A stretch of DNA of 21,421 bases from an uncultured Lachnospiraceae bacterium (GTDB lineage: Bacteria; Bacillota; Clostridia; Lachnospirales; Lachnospiraceae), in NCBI GenBank assembly GCA_937877165.1, contig CALEFO010000055.1, forward strand, positions 1 to 21,421, read 5' to 3'. The translations under genes and the position numbers were made by a program. Below are positions 6,103 through 13,958 of the stretch, piece after piece (positions within the stretch are counted from its first letter, which is position 1; every line of letters begins with the position of its first letter). The notes under the pieces were generated by a model. That model was not told where the DNA came from. It ran no database searches and saw nothing but the letters and a program-made list of their open reading frames with translations.

Positions 6103-7260
6103 TCAGGCAAGCTCCTGTCCGCACCGTTCCAGGGCGGATGCGATCACGGCGTCCATGTCGTAATACTTGTATTCCCCAAGGCGTCCGCCGAAGATAACCT
6201 TCTCCTCTTTGCCTGCAAGCTCGCGGTACTGCGCATAGAGAGCTCCGTTCTTCTCATCATTGACCGGGTAGTACGGCTCATCTCCCGGCTTCCACTCGGA
6301 GCTGTATTCACGGCTGATGACGGTTTTCGGAAGCTCCTTGCCTGCATCGTCTCTTCCGAACTGGAACCACTTGTGTTCGATAATTCTCGTCCACGGGGTT
6401 TCGCGGTCCGTGTAGTTCACCGCCGCATTTCCCTGGAAGTTCGGCTGGTCCAGAACCTCGGTCTCAAAACGGACCGAGCGGTACTCCAGGGCTCCCAGCC
6501 GGTAGTCATAGTATGCATCAATGGGTCCCGTGTAAATCACCCGGTCCGCCATCGCATCCCACTCCTCTTTCTTCTCCAGATAATCCTCACCGAGCCGGAC
6601 AGGAATTCCCTCCAGCAGGTGCTCCACCAGCTTCGTATAGCCGCCCACCGGAATCCCTTGATACAGCGCGTTGAAATAATTGTTGTCAAACGTCAGCCGG
6701 ACGGGAAGTCTGCGGATAATGAATGCGGGAAGCTCCGTGCAGGGCCGCCCCCACTGCTTCTGTGTATAGCCCTTGATCAGCTTCTCATAGATATCTGTCC
6801 CGACAAGACTGATCGCCTGCTCCTCAAGATTCTCCGGCTCAAATGGCGCATCCGCGGGAAGCCCTCTTTCCTTCTGCTTCCCCGCAATGTAGCCTCGCTT
6901 CTCTTTCTCGATCTTCGCCGCGGCCTCCTGCGGTGTCACAACACCCCACATCCGGTTGAACGTGTACATGTTGAAGGGAAGGGAGTAGAGCTCCCCGTGA
7001 TAGTTCGCAACCGGTGAGTTCGTAAAGCGGTTGAACTCCGCAAAACGGTTCACATATTCCCAGACCTTCCGATTGTTCGTATGGAAAATATGTGCGCCGT
7101 ACTCATGCACATGGATTCCCTCGATATCCCGGCAGTACACATTGCCCGCAATGTGCGGTCTCTTGTCGATGACAAGGACCTTCTTCCCTGCTGCCTTTGC
7201 CTCGTGCGCAAATACACTGCCGTACAGACCGGCTCCTACAATCAAATAATCATATTTCAT
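6103..7260 (-). CDS. glf: UDP-galactopyranose mutase
   Basis: 385 aa. This FAD enzyme converts UDP-galactopyranose to UDP-galactofuranose, the donor for galactofuranose in surface polysaccharide. It has the N-terminal dinucleotide-binding motif VGAGLYG (8-14), then DKRPHIAGNVY, HEYGAHIFHT and KGYTQKQWGRP, all typical of bacterial Glf. The C-terminal segment IFGGRLGEYKYYDMDAVIA completes the fold. It is the last gene of a minus-strand group with an LCP ligase and a GT2 enzyme. The apparent Shine-Dalgarno sequence GTGAGG lies five bases before the ATG and is part of a dispersed palindromic repeat (7264-7371). A 262-base structured region separates it from the upstream gene. Confidence 0.95.
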   Translation of the reverse strand: MKYDYLIVGAGLYGSVFAHEAKAAGKKVLVIDKRPHIAGNVYCRDIEGIHVHEYGAHIFHTNNRKVWEYVNRFAEFNRFTNSPVANYHGELYSLPFNMYTFNRMWGVVTPQEAAAKIEKEKRGYIAGKQKERGLPADAPFEPENLEEQAISLVGTDIYEKLIKGYTQKQWGRPCTELPAFIIRRLPVRLTFDNNYFNALYQGIPVGGYTKLVEHLLEGIPVRLGEDYLEKKEEWDAMADRVIYTGPIDAYYDYRLGALEYRSVRFETEVLDQPNFQGNAAVNYTDRETPWTRIIEHKWFQFGRDDAGKELPKTVISREYSSEWKPGDEPYYPVNDEKNGALYAQYRELAGKEEKVIFGGRLGEYKYYDMDAVIASALERCGQELA

Positions 7261-7261
7261 A

Positions 7262-7371
7262 TATACCTCACTGAGGCAAAATCCGCGAAGGCGGTTTTGC
7301 CGAATGTGGCAGCCGGTGCGCCAGCACCGTTGCTGCAGTTTGGGCGTGACATATCAATGTCACGTTCAAAC
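7262..7371. repeat. Dispersed palindromic repeat, copy 1 (glf leader)
   Basis: It begins with the 20-base head TACCTCACTGAGGCAAAATC (7264-7283), which also occurs at 7376 and 20931. GGCAAAA/TTTTGCC with an inner CCGC/GCGG (7275-7301) forms a tight hairpin. A second imperfect hairpin (7308-7336) shares the GGCAGCCGGTG string with copy 3. A third has a 15-bp stem (7338-7352 with 7357-7371; two G-U pairs on the plus strand). On the minus strand the head supplies GTGAGG five bases before the glf start. Confidence 0.8.
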
Positions 7372-7373
7372 GT

Positions 7374-7511
7374 TATACCTCACTGAGGCAAAATCGCGGT
7401 ATCAGAGAGAATTTCGCGGAGGCGAATTCTCTCTGCATACAGAGTGCCGCCAAGCGGCACTCTAAGCAGGAGAAGATGTCATCGGACATCTTCGAGTGCA
7501 GCGGTTTTGCC
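7374..7511. repeat. Dispersed palindromic repeat, copy 2, expanded into a four-way-junction fold
   Basis: The 20-base head (7376-7395) is intact, but the GGCAAAA/TTTTGCC stem (7387-7397 with 7501-7511) now encloses three separate hairpins. These are 7403-7435 (14 bp, one bulge, GGAG loop), 7441-7463 (10 bp perfect, CAA loop) and 7472-7493 (9 bp perfect, ATCG loop). It lies 11 bases past the stop of the upstream glycosyltransferase and abuts copy 1. No coding frame of note crosses it. Its function is unknown. Confidence 0.75.
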
Positions 7512-7522
7512 GAATTCTCTCC

Positions 7523-8299
7523 TCACAGCCTGCGCATCGTCGCGCGAAACGCCCACCCGATCAGATGGATCACTGCCTCCGGGCGGCTGCATCCCGCTAC
7601 TTCAATCAAAAGATTCCAGAACCTTCGCACCGCCTTCGCCTTATTGGAGGAAAGCGAGCCCTCAGGTCTGCGGTAAATCGTCAGGACCTGATCCAGTCCG
7701 CGGGCAGTCACGCCGGTCTTCAGAATCGACCACCAGAGCGCTGTGTCCTCCGACCCTATGTCCGGCATGTGAATCAGGGCCTTGTCCAGCCGCCAGGTGT
7801 CGAACATCACCGTGGAAGTGAAAATAACCGTCCGGCCAAGTGCATGGCGAAAATCCAGTTCATTCGGTGCGTGAACCACTCTTCCGGTTTCCCTTGCCTC
7901 CTCATCACCGAACTCATAGGAGGTAAACGCAAACGCTGCCTCCTTTTCCTGCAAAAACGCCAGCTCCGTCTCCAGCTTCTTCGGAAGCCAGAGATCATCC
8001 GCATCCAGAAACGCGATATAGCGCCCGCGCGCCTCCAAAACGCCGCGGTTGCGGCTTGCCGCCGCTCCCAGATTTTTTTCGTTGCGAAGGATCCGGATTT
8101 TCCCCCTTGCCCCGGATTTTTCCCGATAAGCTTCTATGACGGAAAGACTCTCATCTCCGCCGCAGTCATCCACCAGGATCAGCTCCCAGTCCCGGTAGGT
8201 CTGCGCCTCCACGCTTTCCATGGTTTTACCGATATAATCCGCTGCGCGGTACACCGGCACAATGATGGAGACAAGGCCGTCCTGCCCACTTTTATTCAT
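7523..8299 (-). CDS. Family 2 glycosyltransferase (GT-A fold)
   Basis: 258 aa, cytoplasmic-facing. It has the GT2 start VSIIVPVYRAADYIGKTMES (residues about 10-29), VDD at 43-45, NLGAAASRNRG near 76-86 and the metal/nucleotide-sugar motif DADD (99-102) in AFLDADDLW. The C-terminal part (about 150-258) is the variable acceptor region and lacks clear membrane helices. Its ATG overlaps the stop of the LCP gene as ATGA, so the two are translationally coupled. With glf downstream it probably adds a sugar to a surface polysaccharide; donor and acceptor cannot be read from sequence. Confidence 0.9.
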   Translation of the reverse strand: MNKSGQDGLVSIIVPVYRAADYIGKTMESVEAQTYRDWELILVDDCGGDESLSVIEAYREKSGARGKIRILRNEKNLGAAASRNRGVLEARGRYIAFLDADDLWLPKKLETELAFLQEKEAAFAFTSYEFGDEEARETGRVVHAPNELDFRHALGRTVIFTSTVMFDTWRLDKALIHMPDIGSEDTALWWSILKTGVTARGLDQVLTIYRRPEGSLSSNKAKAVRRFWNLLIEVAGCSRPEAVIHLIGWAFRATMRRL

Positions 8300-9474
8300 T
8301 GATATTCGTCCTCCGGCACCTCGCGGTAGAAGACCTGCAGCATCATCTCATACAGCGCGTCCTCATCGTAATAGAATTCCTCGAAGCCCTGATCGCCCAT
8401 CTTCGTCTCACCCTGCAGGGAGTAAATCGTATCCAGATCCAGTGAATACTCCCCCATCTGTCCCGCAAGGTAGGTTACCTCCGATACGTCCACATCGGTC
8501 ACCATATACGGCGAAATCGCCTGATACAGGTTGACGATGGATGCCGGATTCTCCTTCACCGATGTCAGCATTTTCGTCATCAGGGCCTTCAGATAAATCT
8601 TCTGCTTCTCCAGACGAAAGCCTGCCGAATCAAACTCTGTAAGGCTCCGGTTCTGTACGAACCGATAGGCCTCCTCTCCCATCAGGGTCTGGTCCTTCCC
8701 GTACTCGATTGTCCCGTCCTTATAGGTCATCCGGGGCACCGTCACGCCGCCGACCGCGTCATTGATCATCGGGACTGCGCCCATGTTGATGGCAACATAG
8801 CCCGAAATCGGAAGGGAGTAAAACAGGTTCGAAACCGCCTTCTCTTCTCTCTCGCACGATTCCTCCATCCCGTCGCCGTAGCCGTGTGCCAGGCAGATCT
8901 GACCGGTGCCGGTGTGGTCGAAATCCCCGTTCTGATCGTAAACGTCAATTTCCGTCATCGTATTGCGGTTGATGGCAACCACGGAAATTTTCTTCGTGTC
9001 CGGATTCATGACAAGAAGGAACAGGGAATCCGCCTGACCGCCGGACTGGCCGTCGGACTTTTTCTGTACGTAGTTCAAATCGTCAATTCCCATCATGAGG
9101 AACGTCAAAATCTGGTCATTGTATTCATAGACCTTGTCCTGATAGCGCACCCAGCCATCCTTCCATACCTTCTGGGATTCCTGCGCCGCCGTCTGCTCCT
9201 GTGTGCTCTCCTCCGCCAGCGTCGGAGCCTGTCCCTCCGCACTCTTGTACAGATTTTTTCTGCCGACAGCATCCAGAACCCGCCATGCGGCGAACACACT
9301 GCACCCGCAGAGGAGCAAGACCGCGCAGACGATCAGGAGCACGCGCTTCCACGCCTTTCTGTGATGGTGGTGATGATGGTGATGCCGGTACTCCGACCGG
9401 ATACGGCGTCTGTGATGCAGCTTCCCATGCCGGTCATAATATACGTTATCGTTGTGTCTTCTCTCTGATCCCAT
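8296..9474 (-). CDS. LytR-CpsA-Psr (LCP) family wall-polymer ligase
   Basis: 392 aa from the chosen start. LCP enzymes move polysaccharide or teichoic-acid precursors from lipid carrier to peptidoglycan outside the membrane. Here a basic cytoplasmic N-terminus carries eight consecutive histidines (31-38), followed by a membrane anchor (about 44-66), a polar linker, and the LCP domain from about 122. In it MMGIDD, QADSLFLLVMNP and ISVVAINRNTMTEI correspond to the conserved D- and R-bearing strands. The start is uncertain: MGSERRHND has only a weak GA-rich ribosome binding site, and in-frame ATGs at 9546 and 9741 have no good site. A promoter at 9598-9626 fits the start used or the 9546 one. 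Confidence 0.88.
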   Translation of the reverse strand: MGSERRHNDNVYYDRHGKLHHRRRIRSEYRHHHHHHHHRKAWKRVLLIVCAVLLLCGCSVFAAWRVLDAVGRKNLYKSAEGQAPTLAEESTQEQTAAQESQKVWKDGWVRYQDKVYEYNDQILTFLMMGIDDLNYVQKKSDGQSGGQADSLFLLVMNPDTKKISVVAINRNTMTEIDVYDQNGDFDHTGTGQICLAHGYGDGMEESCEREEKAVSNLFYSLPISGYVAINMGAVPMINDAVGGVTVPRMTYKDGTIEYGKDQTLMGEEAYRFVQNRSLTEFDSAGFRLEKQKIYLKALMTKMLTSVKENPASIVNLYQAISPYMVTDVDVSEVTYLAGQMGEYSLDLDTIYSLQGETKMGDQGFEEFYYDEDALYEMMLQVFYREVPEDEYQ

Positions 9475-9597
9475 TGCTTTCGTCTTTCGCCCGCTTCCTG
9501 CCCCGGCTCTTCTGAAGCTTCCCCTGCACTTCACATGCTCCGCCATTTCCCGGCGTCCGTGTAAGCTTCGTCGGACTCCTTCAAATTCATTCTTACT

Positions 9598-9626
9598 ATA
9601 ATACCGGATTCCTGAGAGTTTTCCAA
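9598..9626 (-). promoter_or_regulatory. Promoter of the LCP-GT2-glf operon
   Basis: On the minus strand TTGGAA (9626-9621), 17 bases, then TATTAT (9603-9598). It excludes the longest possible LCP start at 9741. The 359-base gap 9475-9833 between the divergent LCP and M20 genes otherwise holds the M20 promoter and a GTGGCA/TGCCAC hairpin (9726-9753) followed by CCTTTT. Confidence 0.55.
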
Positions 9627-9760
9627 TTGTGGCATAGGAGGAACCATTGAAAAAGCCGGATGAGCCTGAAGGGAGCATCGCACAGGATCGGAAGTCTGAT
9701 AAGGGAAACGATAAGGAAGAAGCCAGTGGCACGAGTTTCAAAAGTCATGCCACCTTTTCA

Positions 9761-9789
9761 TTGCCGTTTTCCCGGCCGCCCTTTATAAT
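9761..9789 (+). promoter_or_regulatory. Sigma-70-type promoter of the M20 amidohydrolase
   Basis: TTGCCG (9761-9766), exactly 17 bases, then a perfect TATAAT (9784-9789), ending 44 bases before the ATG. Confidence 0.75.
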
Positions 9790-9833
9790 GAAAAACGTTT
9801 CCGCACATTCATCTTTGAGGGAGGCCTGTTTTC

Positions 9834-11099
9834 ATGGAAACGAACACCGCATCTTACTCTTTTTCTTCTGAAGTTCTCTCGGAAGTTCCCGAAATGATCC
9901 GCTGGCGGAGGCACCTTCATCAGCATCCCGAGCTCTCCTTTCACGAAGAGGCAACCACGGAATATATTCTGAATATCCTGAAGGACATCCCCGGGCTGGA
10001 AATCCGGCGCCCTGCCAGAACCGGCTGCATTGCGGTTCTGAAGGGCACTGCGGAGGAAACGCCGCAGTCGGGATACGATTCTTCCCTTGGCGCTGCACGT
10101 GATAGTCTGCAGCCTTCCGGGAAGCTGTCTCACCCGCGCGCGATTCTTCTTCGTGCCGACATTGATGCGCTTCCCATTCAGGAGGAGAACAATCTTCCCT
10201 ACCGCTCTGTCTGCGACGGCGTCATGCACGCTTGTGGCCATGACGGGCATACGGCGATGATGCTGGCCGCTGCCAGGGTCCTTGCCGCGCACCGCGATCA
10301 GCTTCGCGGCGAGGTGCATTTCCTCTTCCAGCATGCGGAGGAGCTTCCGCCGGGAGGCGCCGCCGAGCTGGAAAGGCTCGGGATCATGAACGGGATTGAT
10401 GAGCTTTACGGCCTGCACCTTAGCTCCAATTTCCCGACCGGAAGCTTCGGCGTCCGGGCCGGCGCTCTGACGAGTGCAACCGACCGTTTCGATATCCGGA
10501 TTCTCGGAAAGGGCGGTCACTCCGCCTTCCCGGAGACCACTGTCGATCCCATTGTCATCGCAGGACACATCATCACGGAGTTTCAGACGATTGTTTCCAG
10601 GAGAATCCGTGCCGTGGAGCCCGCCGTCGTCTCCATCTGTCAGCTGCAGGCGGGTTCCGCCTATAACATCATTCCGGGCGAGGTGTCACTCGTCGGATCC
10701 ACGCGCACCTTCAGTGGGAAGACAAGGGAAGAGATGCCGATTATCATGGAGCAGATCGTCAAGGGCCTCTGCGACAGCGCCGGAGCCTCTTATGACTTCC
10801 GCTTCTCCCTCGGATATGCATCGGTTGTCAATGACAGGGAGCTGACCGGACACTGCCGTCGGGAAATTGCCCGCTGGTTCGGGCCGGATGCTGTTCTGGA
10901 CATTGATCCCCTGATGCCGGGAGAGGATTACTCCGCCCTGCAGACGCACTGCCCCGGTTTCTTCGTAGAGCTCGGTGCCAGGTCGGAGAAAAAGGGAATT
11001 ACCGCGCCCCACCACAACAGCCATTACCTTCTGGACGAAGACGCTCTCACCTACGGCCTGCAATATTGGGTGGATCTTGTCCACGATCGTCTGCAGTAG
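9834..11099 (+). CDS. M20-family amidohydrolase (N-acyl-amino acid/hippurate hydrolase type)
   Basis: 421 aa, cytoplasmic zinc hydrolase of peptidase family M20D. Such enzymes remove acyl groups from amino acids or related amides. Seen: HLHQHPELSFHE near 27-38, RADIDALPI (108-116), the metal motif HACGHDGH (132-139), HAEE (167-170) with the catalytic glutamate, and GKGGHSAFP in the lid domain, whose histidine contributes to the active site. Residues about 71-101 are a polar insert between two strands that makes the protein some 25-30 aa longer than usual. GAGGGAGG about 10 bases upstream supports the start. The specific substrate is not predictable. TatD follows 73 bases downstream on the same strand. 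Confidence 0.9.
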   Translation: METNTASYSFSSEVLSEVPEMIRWRRHLHQHPELSFHEEATTEYILNILKDIPGLEIRRPARTGCIAVLKGTAEETPQSGYDSSLGAARDSLQPSGKLSHPRAILLRADIDALPIQEENNLPYRSVCDGVMHACGHDGHTAMMLAAARVLAAHRDQLRGEVHFLFQHAEELPPGGAAELERLGIMNGIDELYGLHLSSNFPTGSFGVRAGALTSATDRFDIRILGKGGHSAFPETTVDPIVIAGHIITEFQTIVSRRIRAVEPAVVSICQLQAGSAYNIIPGEVSLVGSTRTFSGKTREEMPIIMEQIVKGLCDSAGASYDFRFSLGYASVVNDRELTGHCRREIARWFGPDAVLDIDPLMPGEDYSALQTHCPGFFVELGARSEKKGITAPHHNSHYLLDEDALTYGLQYWVDLVHDRLQ

Positions 11100-11172
11100 C
11101 CCGTCTGTTCCTATGGCCAGCCGCTGCCTTTCTATATGAGCCGCAGATAAGCTGCGACAGAAAGGGTAACTC

Positions 11173-11985
11173 ATGATTTCTGCTTCTCACAATACAAATC
11201 CTGCCCGTTATCACGGCATCGTTGATACCCATGCGCACATGGATGATCCCTGTTTTCGTGATCACCTTGCCGAGGTTCTCGCCTCGGAACAGGCAAAAGG
11301 CGTCGAAATGATCATTCAGTCCGGCTCCGAGCTTTTGTCCAGTCAAAGATCCGTGGAGATGGCTTCCCGGTACGACTGTATCGCTGCTTCCGTCGGCGTC
11401 TATCCGGACGAGGTTCTTGGCCTTCCAAAGGACTACCTGGAACAGCTCCGTGAGCTTGCCTGCCGCCCCGGGGTGGTTGCCATCGGAGAAATCGGCATGG
11501 ACCGCGGGTTCCCAGGGCATCCCCCGATGGAGCCGCAGGAACGTGTCTTCCGGGAGCAGATGGATCTTGCAAGAGAGCTGCAGCTTCCTGTCGTGATTCA
11601 CGACTGGGATGCCGACGAGGAGGTTCTTCAGGTTCTTCGTGATTACCCGCAGCTCCACGGCGCCATCCACCGTATTTTCTCAGAGCTTTCCTATGCACGT
11701 CAGTTTCTGGAAATGGGACTGTACATGGGTGTCGGCCCGCAGGTCACCTATCCGAACAGCGACAAGCTCGTGAATCTCGTCCGGGAAATGCCGCTGGACC
11801 GTCTTCTTCTGGAAACGGACGCGCCTTTCCTTCCCACACACGGACTGGAGGGACAGAAGGCACTTCCGTCCATGATCGCTGATGTTGCGGATAAAATTGC
11901 TGCCATCCGCTTAGACTGTACTCCGCAGGAGGTCATTGACATCGCCAGGGCCAATGCCATCCGCCTGTACCGCCTGCCGCTCTGA
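11173..11985 (+). CDS. TatD-family metal-dependent hydrolase
   Basis: 270 aa, single amidohydrolase-fold (TIM-barrel) domain, as in TatD/YcfH deoxyribonuclease-like enzymes. Metal and catalytic residues visible: H20 and H22 in DTHAH, E106 in GEIGMD, H143 in VVIHDWD, H166 in AIHRIFS and D216 in ETDAPF. Compared with most TatD proteins the HCFSG motif has become HRIFS, and the VIHxR region reads VIHDW, so it is a divergent member. AAAGGGTAACTC before the ATG is the ribosome binding site. It is probably cotranscribed with the M20 gene. Role in nucleic acid or D-amino-acyl processing is not resolved by sequence. Confidence 0.88.
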   Translation: MISASHNTNPARYHGIVDTHAHMDDPCFRDHLAEVLASEQAKGVEMIIQSGSELLSSQRSVEMASRYDCIAASVGVYPDEVLGLPKDYLEQLRELACRPGVVAIGEIGMDRGFPGHPPMEPQERVFREQMDLARELQLPVVIHDWDADEEVLQVLRDYPQLHGAIHRIFSELSYARQFLEMGLYMGVGPQVTYPNSDKLVNLVREMPLDRLLLETDAPFLPTHGLEGQKALPSMIADVADKIAAIRLDCTPQEVIDIARANAIRLYRLPL

Positions 11986-12060
11986 CAGCGTTTTATGGAA
12001 GCATTCCATTCGTGTTTCCCTTTCATCTCCCGGAGACTTCCTGACAGAGTTCTAAGACCT

Positions 12061-12080
12061 CTCGGAAGAAAGCTTCCGAG
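12061..12080 (+). other. 8-bp hairpin in the purine-permease leader
   Basis: CTCGGAAG and CTTCCGAG flank an AAAG loop, 60 bases before the permease start. There is no T-run after it, and the conserved core of the purine riboswitch is not present in 11986-12139. Confidence 0.4.
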
Positions 12081-12139
12081 GAATGCGCTACGATCAATTT
12101 TCACACGGCTGCCGGGCCCATCCGGCTATGAGGAGGACA

Positions 12140-13480
12140 ATGAAAGACAAACTCAATCGCTACTTCAAAATCACAGACCGCGGCTCCAGCGCTGCCACCG
12201 AGATCATTGCCGGTGCAACCACCTTCGCAACCATGGCATATATTCTGGCGTATATGACCTGGTCCATGTCCGGCATTGAAGGCATCAATCTGACCGGCGT
12301 TCTGATCTGCACGGCCTTGACTTCCGCGCTTGCCTGCATCGCCATGGGACTTTATTCCAACACCCCGATCTGCCTTGCTCCTGTTCTGGTAATTCCTGGT
12401 CTGATCGCCCAGTGGGTTACCGACGGAACCGCCACCTATGCCGAGTGCTTCGGCATCGTTCTGATTTCCGGTATCGTCTTTATCCTGATTTCGGTACTGG
12501 GACTCCGTGAGCTGTTCGCAAGAAGCCTTCCCAAGAACATAAAGCTCGGCCTTGCCGCTTCGGTCGGCTTCCTGATCGCACGCGTTGGACTCAACTCCTG
12601 CGGACTGATCTCGGCCAGTGATGCCGGACTGACCTACGGCGATTTTACCCAGAGCAGCACGATCCTCGGCGTCATCGGCATTGCCATCTGCTTCTTCCTG
12701 ACCTATGTGAAGTTCAATATCAATGGCCATGAATACAAGATTCGCGGTGCGCTTCTGATCGGCATCGTGATCACCACCCTCATCGGCATCCCGATGGGTG
12801 TCACACAGCTTCCGGATCACATTTTCACGGTCGGCGGATTCTCGGCCATGAAGGACACGGCTTTTCAGGTGGATCTTGTCGGAGCACTCCGCCCCGCCTA
12901 CATCCCGCTCATCATGATGCTTCTCATCAACGATTTCTTCGGAACTCTCGGCTCCGGCTTTGCACTTGCCGGCAAGGCGCAGCTTCTTGACGAGGACGGC
13001 AACTTCCCGGCCTTCGGAAAGGTTTTCCTGGTAGACTCCGGCGCGACCATCGTCGGCTCCTTCTTCGGAATTTCCACGATCAGCACCTTCGCCGAGTCCG
13101 CTTCCGGCATTGAATCCGGCGGACGCACAGGACTTACTGCCATTACGACCGGCTTCTTCTTCCTGCTGTGCTGCTTCATCAGCCCGCTGTTCCTGATGAT
13201 CCCCGGTGCTGCAACCGGCGCTGCACTTGTCATCGTCGGCATTTCCCTTCTGGAGACCGCGAAGGGACTTGATTTCACGCCGGTAGAGTTTCTCCCGGTT
13301 GCCAGCATGTGGCTCGTTTCGATCTTCATGTATGACTATGTCGGCGGTATCGTCATCGGCATGTTCGTCTACATGTTCATCTCCATTCTCCGTGCGGTTT
13401 TCGAGAAGAACAAGAGCCTTCTGCCGTCGCTCCCGGTCTGGATCATGACCGCGCTGATGAGCCTGTATTACATCTTCTGA
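12140..13480 (+). CDS. NCS2-family purine permease (AzgA/PbuG-like)
   Basis: 446 aa, very hydrophobic with about a dozen membrane segments. It has the AzgA/GhxP-type N-terminus YFKITDRGSSAATEIIAGAT followed by TFATMAYILAYM. Other family motifs seen are GLRELFARSLPKNIKLGLAA, LINDFFGTLGSGFALAG and a segment with TFAESASGIESGGRTGLTA. Members import adenine, guanine or hypoxanthine with protons. The start has GAGGAGG directly upstream; an earlier in-frame ATG (12083) would add 19 residues unlike the family. It ends before the terminator 13505-13554. Which purine it carries is not decided by the sequence. Confidence 0.92.
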   Translation: MKDKLNRYFKITDRGSSAATEIIAGATTFATMAYILAYMTWSMSGIEGINLTGVLICTALTSALACIAMGLYSNTPICLAPVLVIPGLIAQWVTDGTATYAECFGIVLISGIVFILISVLGLRELFARSLPKNIKLGLAASVGFLIARVGLNSCGLISASDAGLTYGDFTQSSTILGVIGIAICFFLTYVKFNINGHEYKIRGALLIGIVITTLIGIPMGVTQLPDHIFTVGGFSAMKDTAFQVDLVGALRPAYIPLIMMLLINDFFGTLGSGFALAGKAQLLDEDGNFPAFGKVFLVDSGATIVGSFFGISTISTFAESASGIESGGRTGLTAITTGFFFLLCCFISPLFLMIPGAATGAALVIVGISLLETAKGLDFTPVEFLPVASMWLVSIFMYDYVGGIVIGMFVYMFISILRAVFEKNKSLLPSLPVWIMTALMSLYYIF

Positions 13481-13504
13481 TTTTTTGAAAATAATTCCAT
13501 AGGA

Positions 13505-13554
13505 AAAGCGCCGCAAGCCTGCCGGAGATTCCGGCATCTGCTCTGCGGCGCTTT
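13505..13554. terminator. Two-tier intrinsic terminator after the purine permease
   Basis: AAAGCGCCGCA (13505-13515) pairs with TGCGGCGCTTT (13544-13554), an 11-bp outer stem. It encloses a second perfect hairpin GCCGGA-GAT-TCCGGC (13521-13535). T-runs at both ends would let it also serve the convergent HEPN gene. Confidence 0.85.
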
Positions 13555-13568
13555 CTGTCTGCATGCTT

Positions 13569-13958
13569 TCAAAATCCCTCGTTATTTTGCAAATAGTCCT
13601 TGATGATCTCTATCATCTCCTCTGCATGCTTATACTGCTCTTCTGCTCTTGCCCTGGAAATCACATAAAAATCATCGTAATCGCAGCTGTTTCGAATTTG
13701 AAACGCCATCGTCAGGTATTTTGAATATTTACTGTCGAACACATGCTCTTTGATGTAGTGCTTTTGGAAATAACTGATCACCCCTGCATGTTTTGAAAAG
13801 TCCACTTCCTCCGTTGCAAGTACTGCCCGCACTGCCGAAAACAGAGCATAATAGGATCTCCCCACAGAATCCTTCAACTGTCCTGCATCCAAAAGAATTT
13901 TGGCCGATTTCAGCTTTTCTTCCGCAAAATTCAGACGATATCTGACCAGATCATCCAA
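13569..13958 (-). CDS. HEPN-domain protein, likely toxin of an MNT/HEPN pair
   Basis: 129 aa, mostly helical. It has FAEEKLKSAKILLDAGQLKD (11-30), SYYALFSAVRAVL (35-47) and a C-terminal QIRNSCDYDDFYVI (87-100). Its R89-N ... D-Y series is the HEPN ribonuclease-type signature seen in proteins of PF05168. I place the start at a TTG because GGAGGG lies 8 bases upstream; it overlaps the stop of the partner gene by 8 bases. The ATG-initiated longer frame would overlap the partner by 89 bases. In characterised pairs the HEPN protein is an RNase toxin and the MNT partner silences it, by AMP transfer in some. Base composition is clearly AT-richer than the neighbours, suggesting transfer. Confidence 0.75.
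   Translation of the reverse strand: MDDLVRYRLNFAEEKLKSAKILLDAGQLKDSVGRSYYALFSAVRAVLATEEVDFSKHAGVISYFQKHYIKEHVFDSKYSKYLTMAFQIRNSCDYDDFYVISRARAEEQYKHAEEMIEIIKDYLQNNEGF

Noticed and set aside
7387..7511. CRISPR array or tRNA-like cluster in the hairpin-rich region
   Set aside because: The hairpins differ in sequence, spacing is irregular, and there are no repeat-spacer units or tRNA signature arms.
9647..9871. Small plus-strand frame starting at a TTG with AGGAGG upstream
   Set aside because: The binding site is striking, but the 74-aa translation has no recognisable character and runs into the M20 gene in another frame; the strong TATAAT promoter lies inside it.
11986..12139. Purine riboswitch upstream of the purine permease
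   Set aside because: The conserved purine-aptamer core and its loop sequences are not present; only a simple 8-bp hairpin without a T-run is seen.
12101..13564. 487-codon open frame antisense to the purine permease
   Set aside because: Its translation is a low-complexity charged shadow (many D, E, G, R) of a membrane protein read backwards; the plus-strand frame has clear NCS2 motifs and a ribosome binding site.
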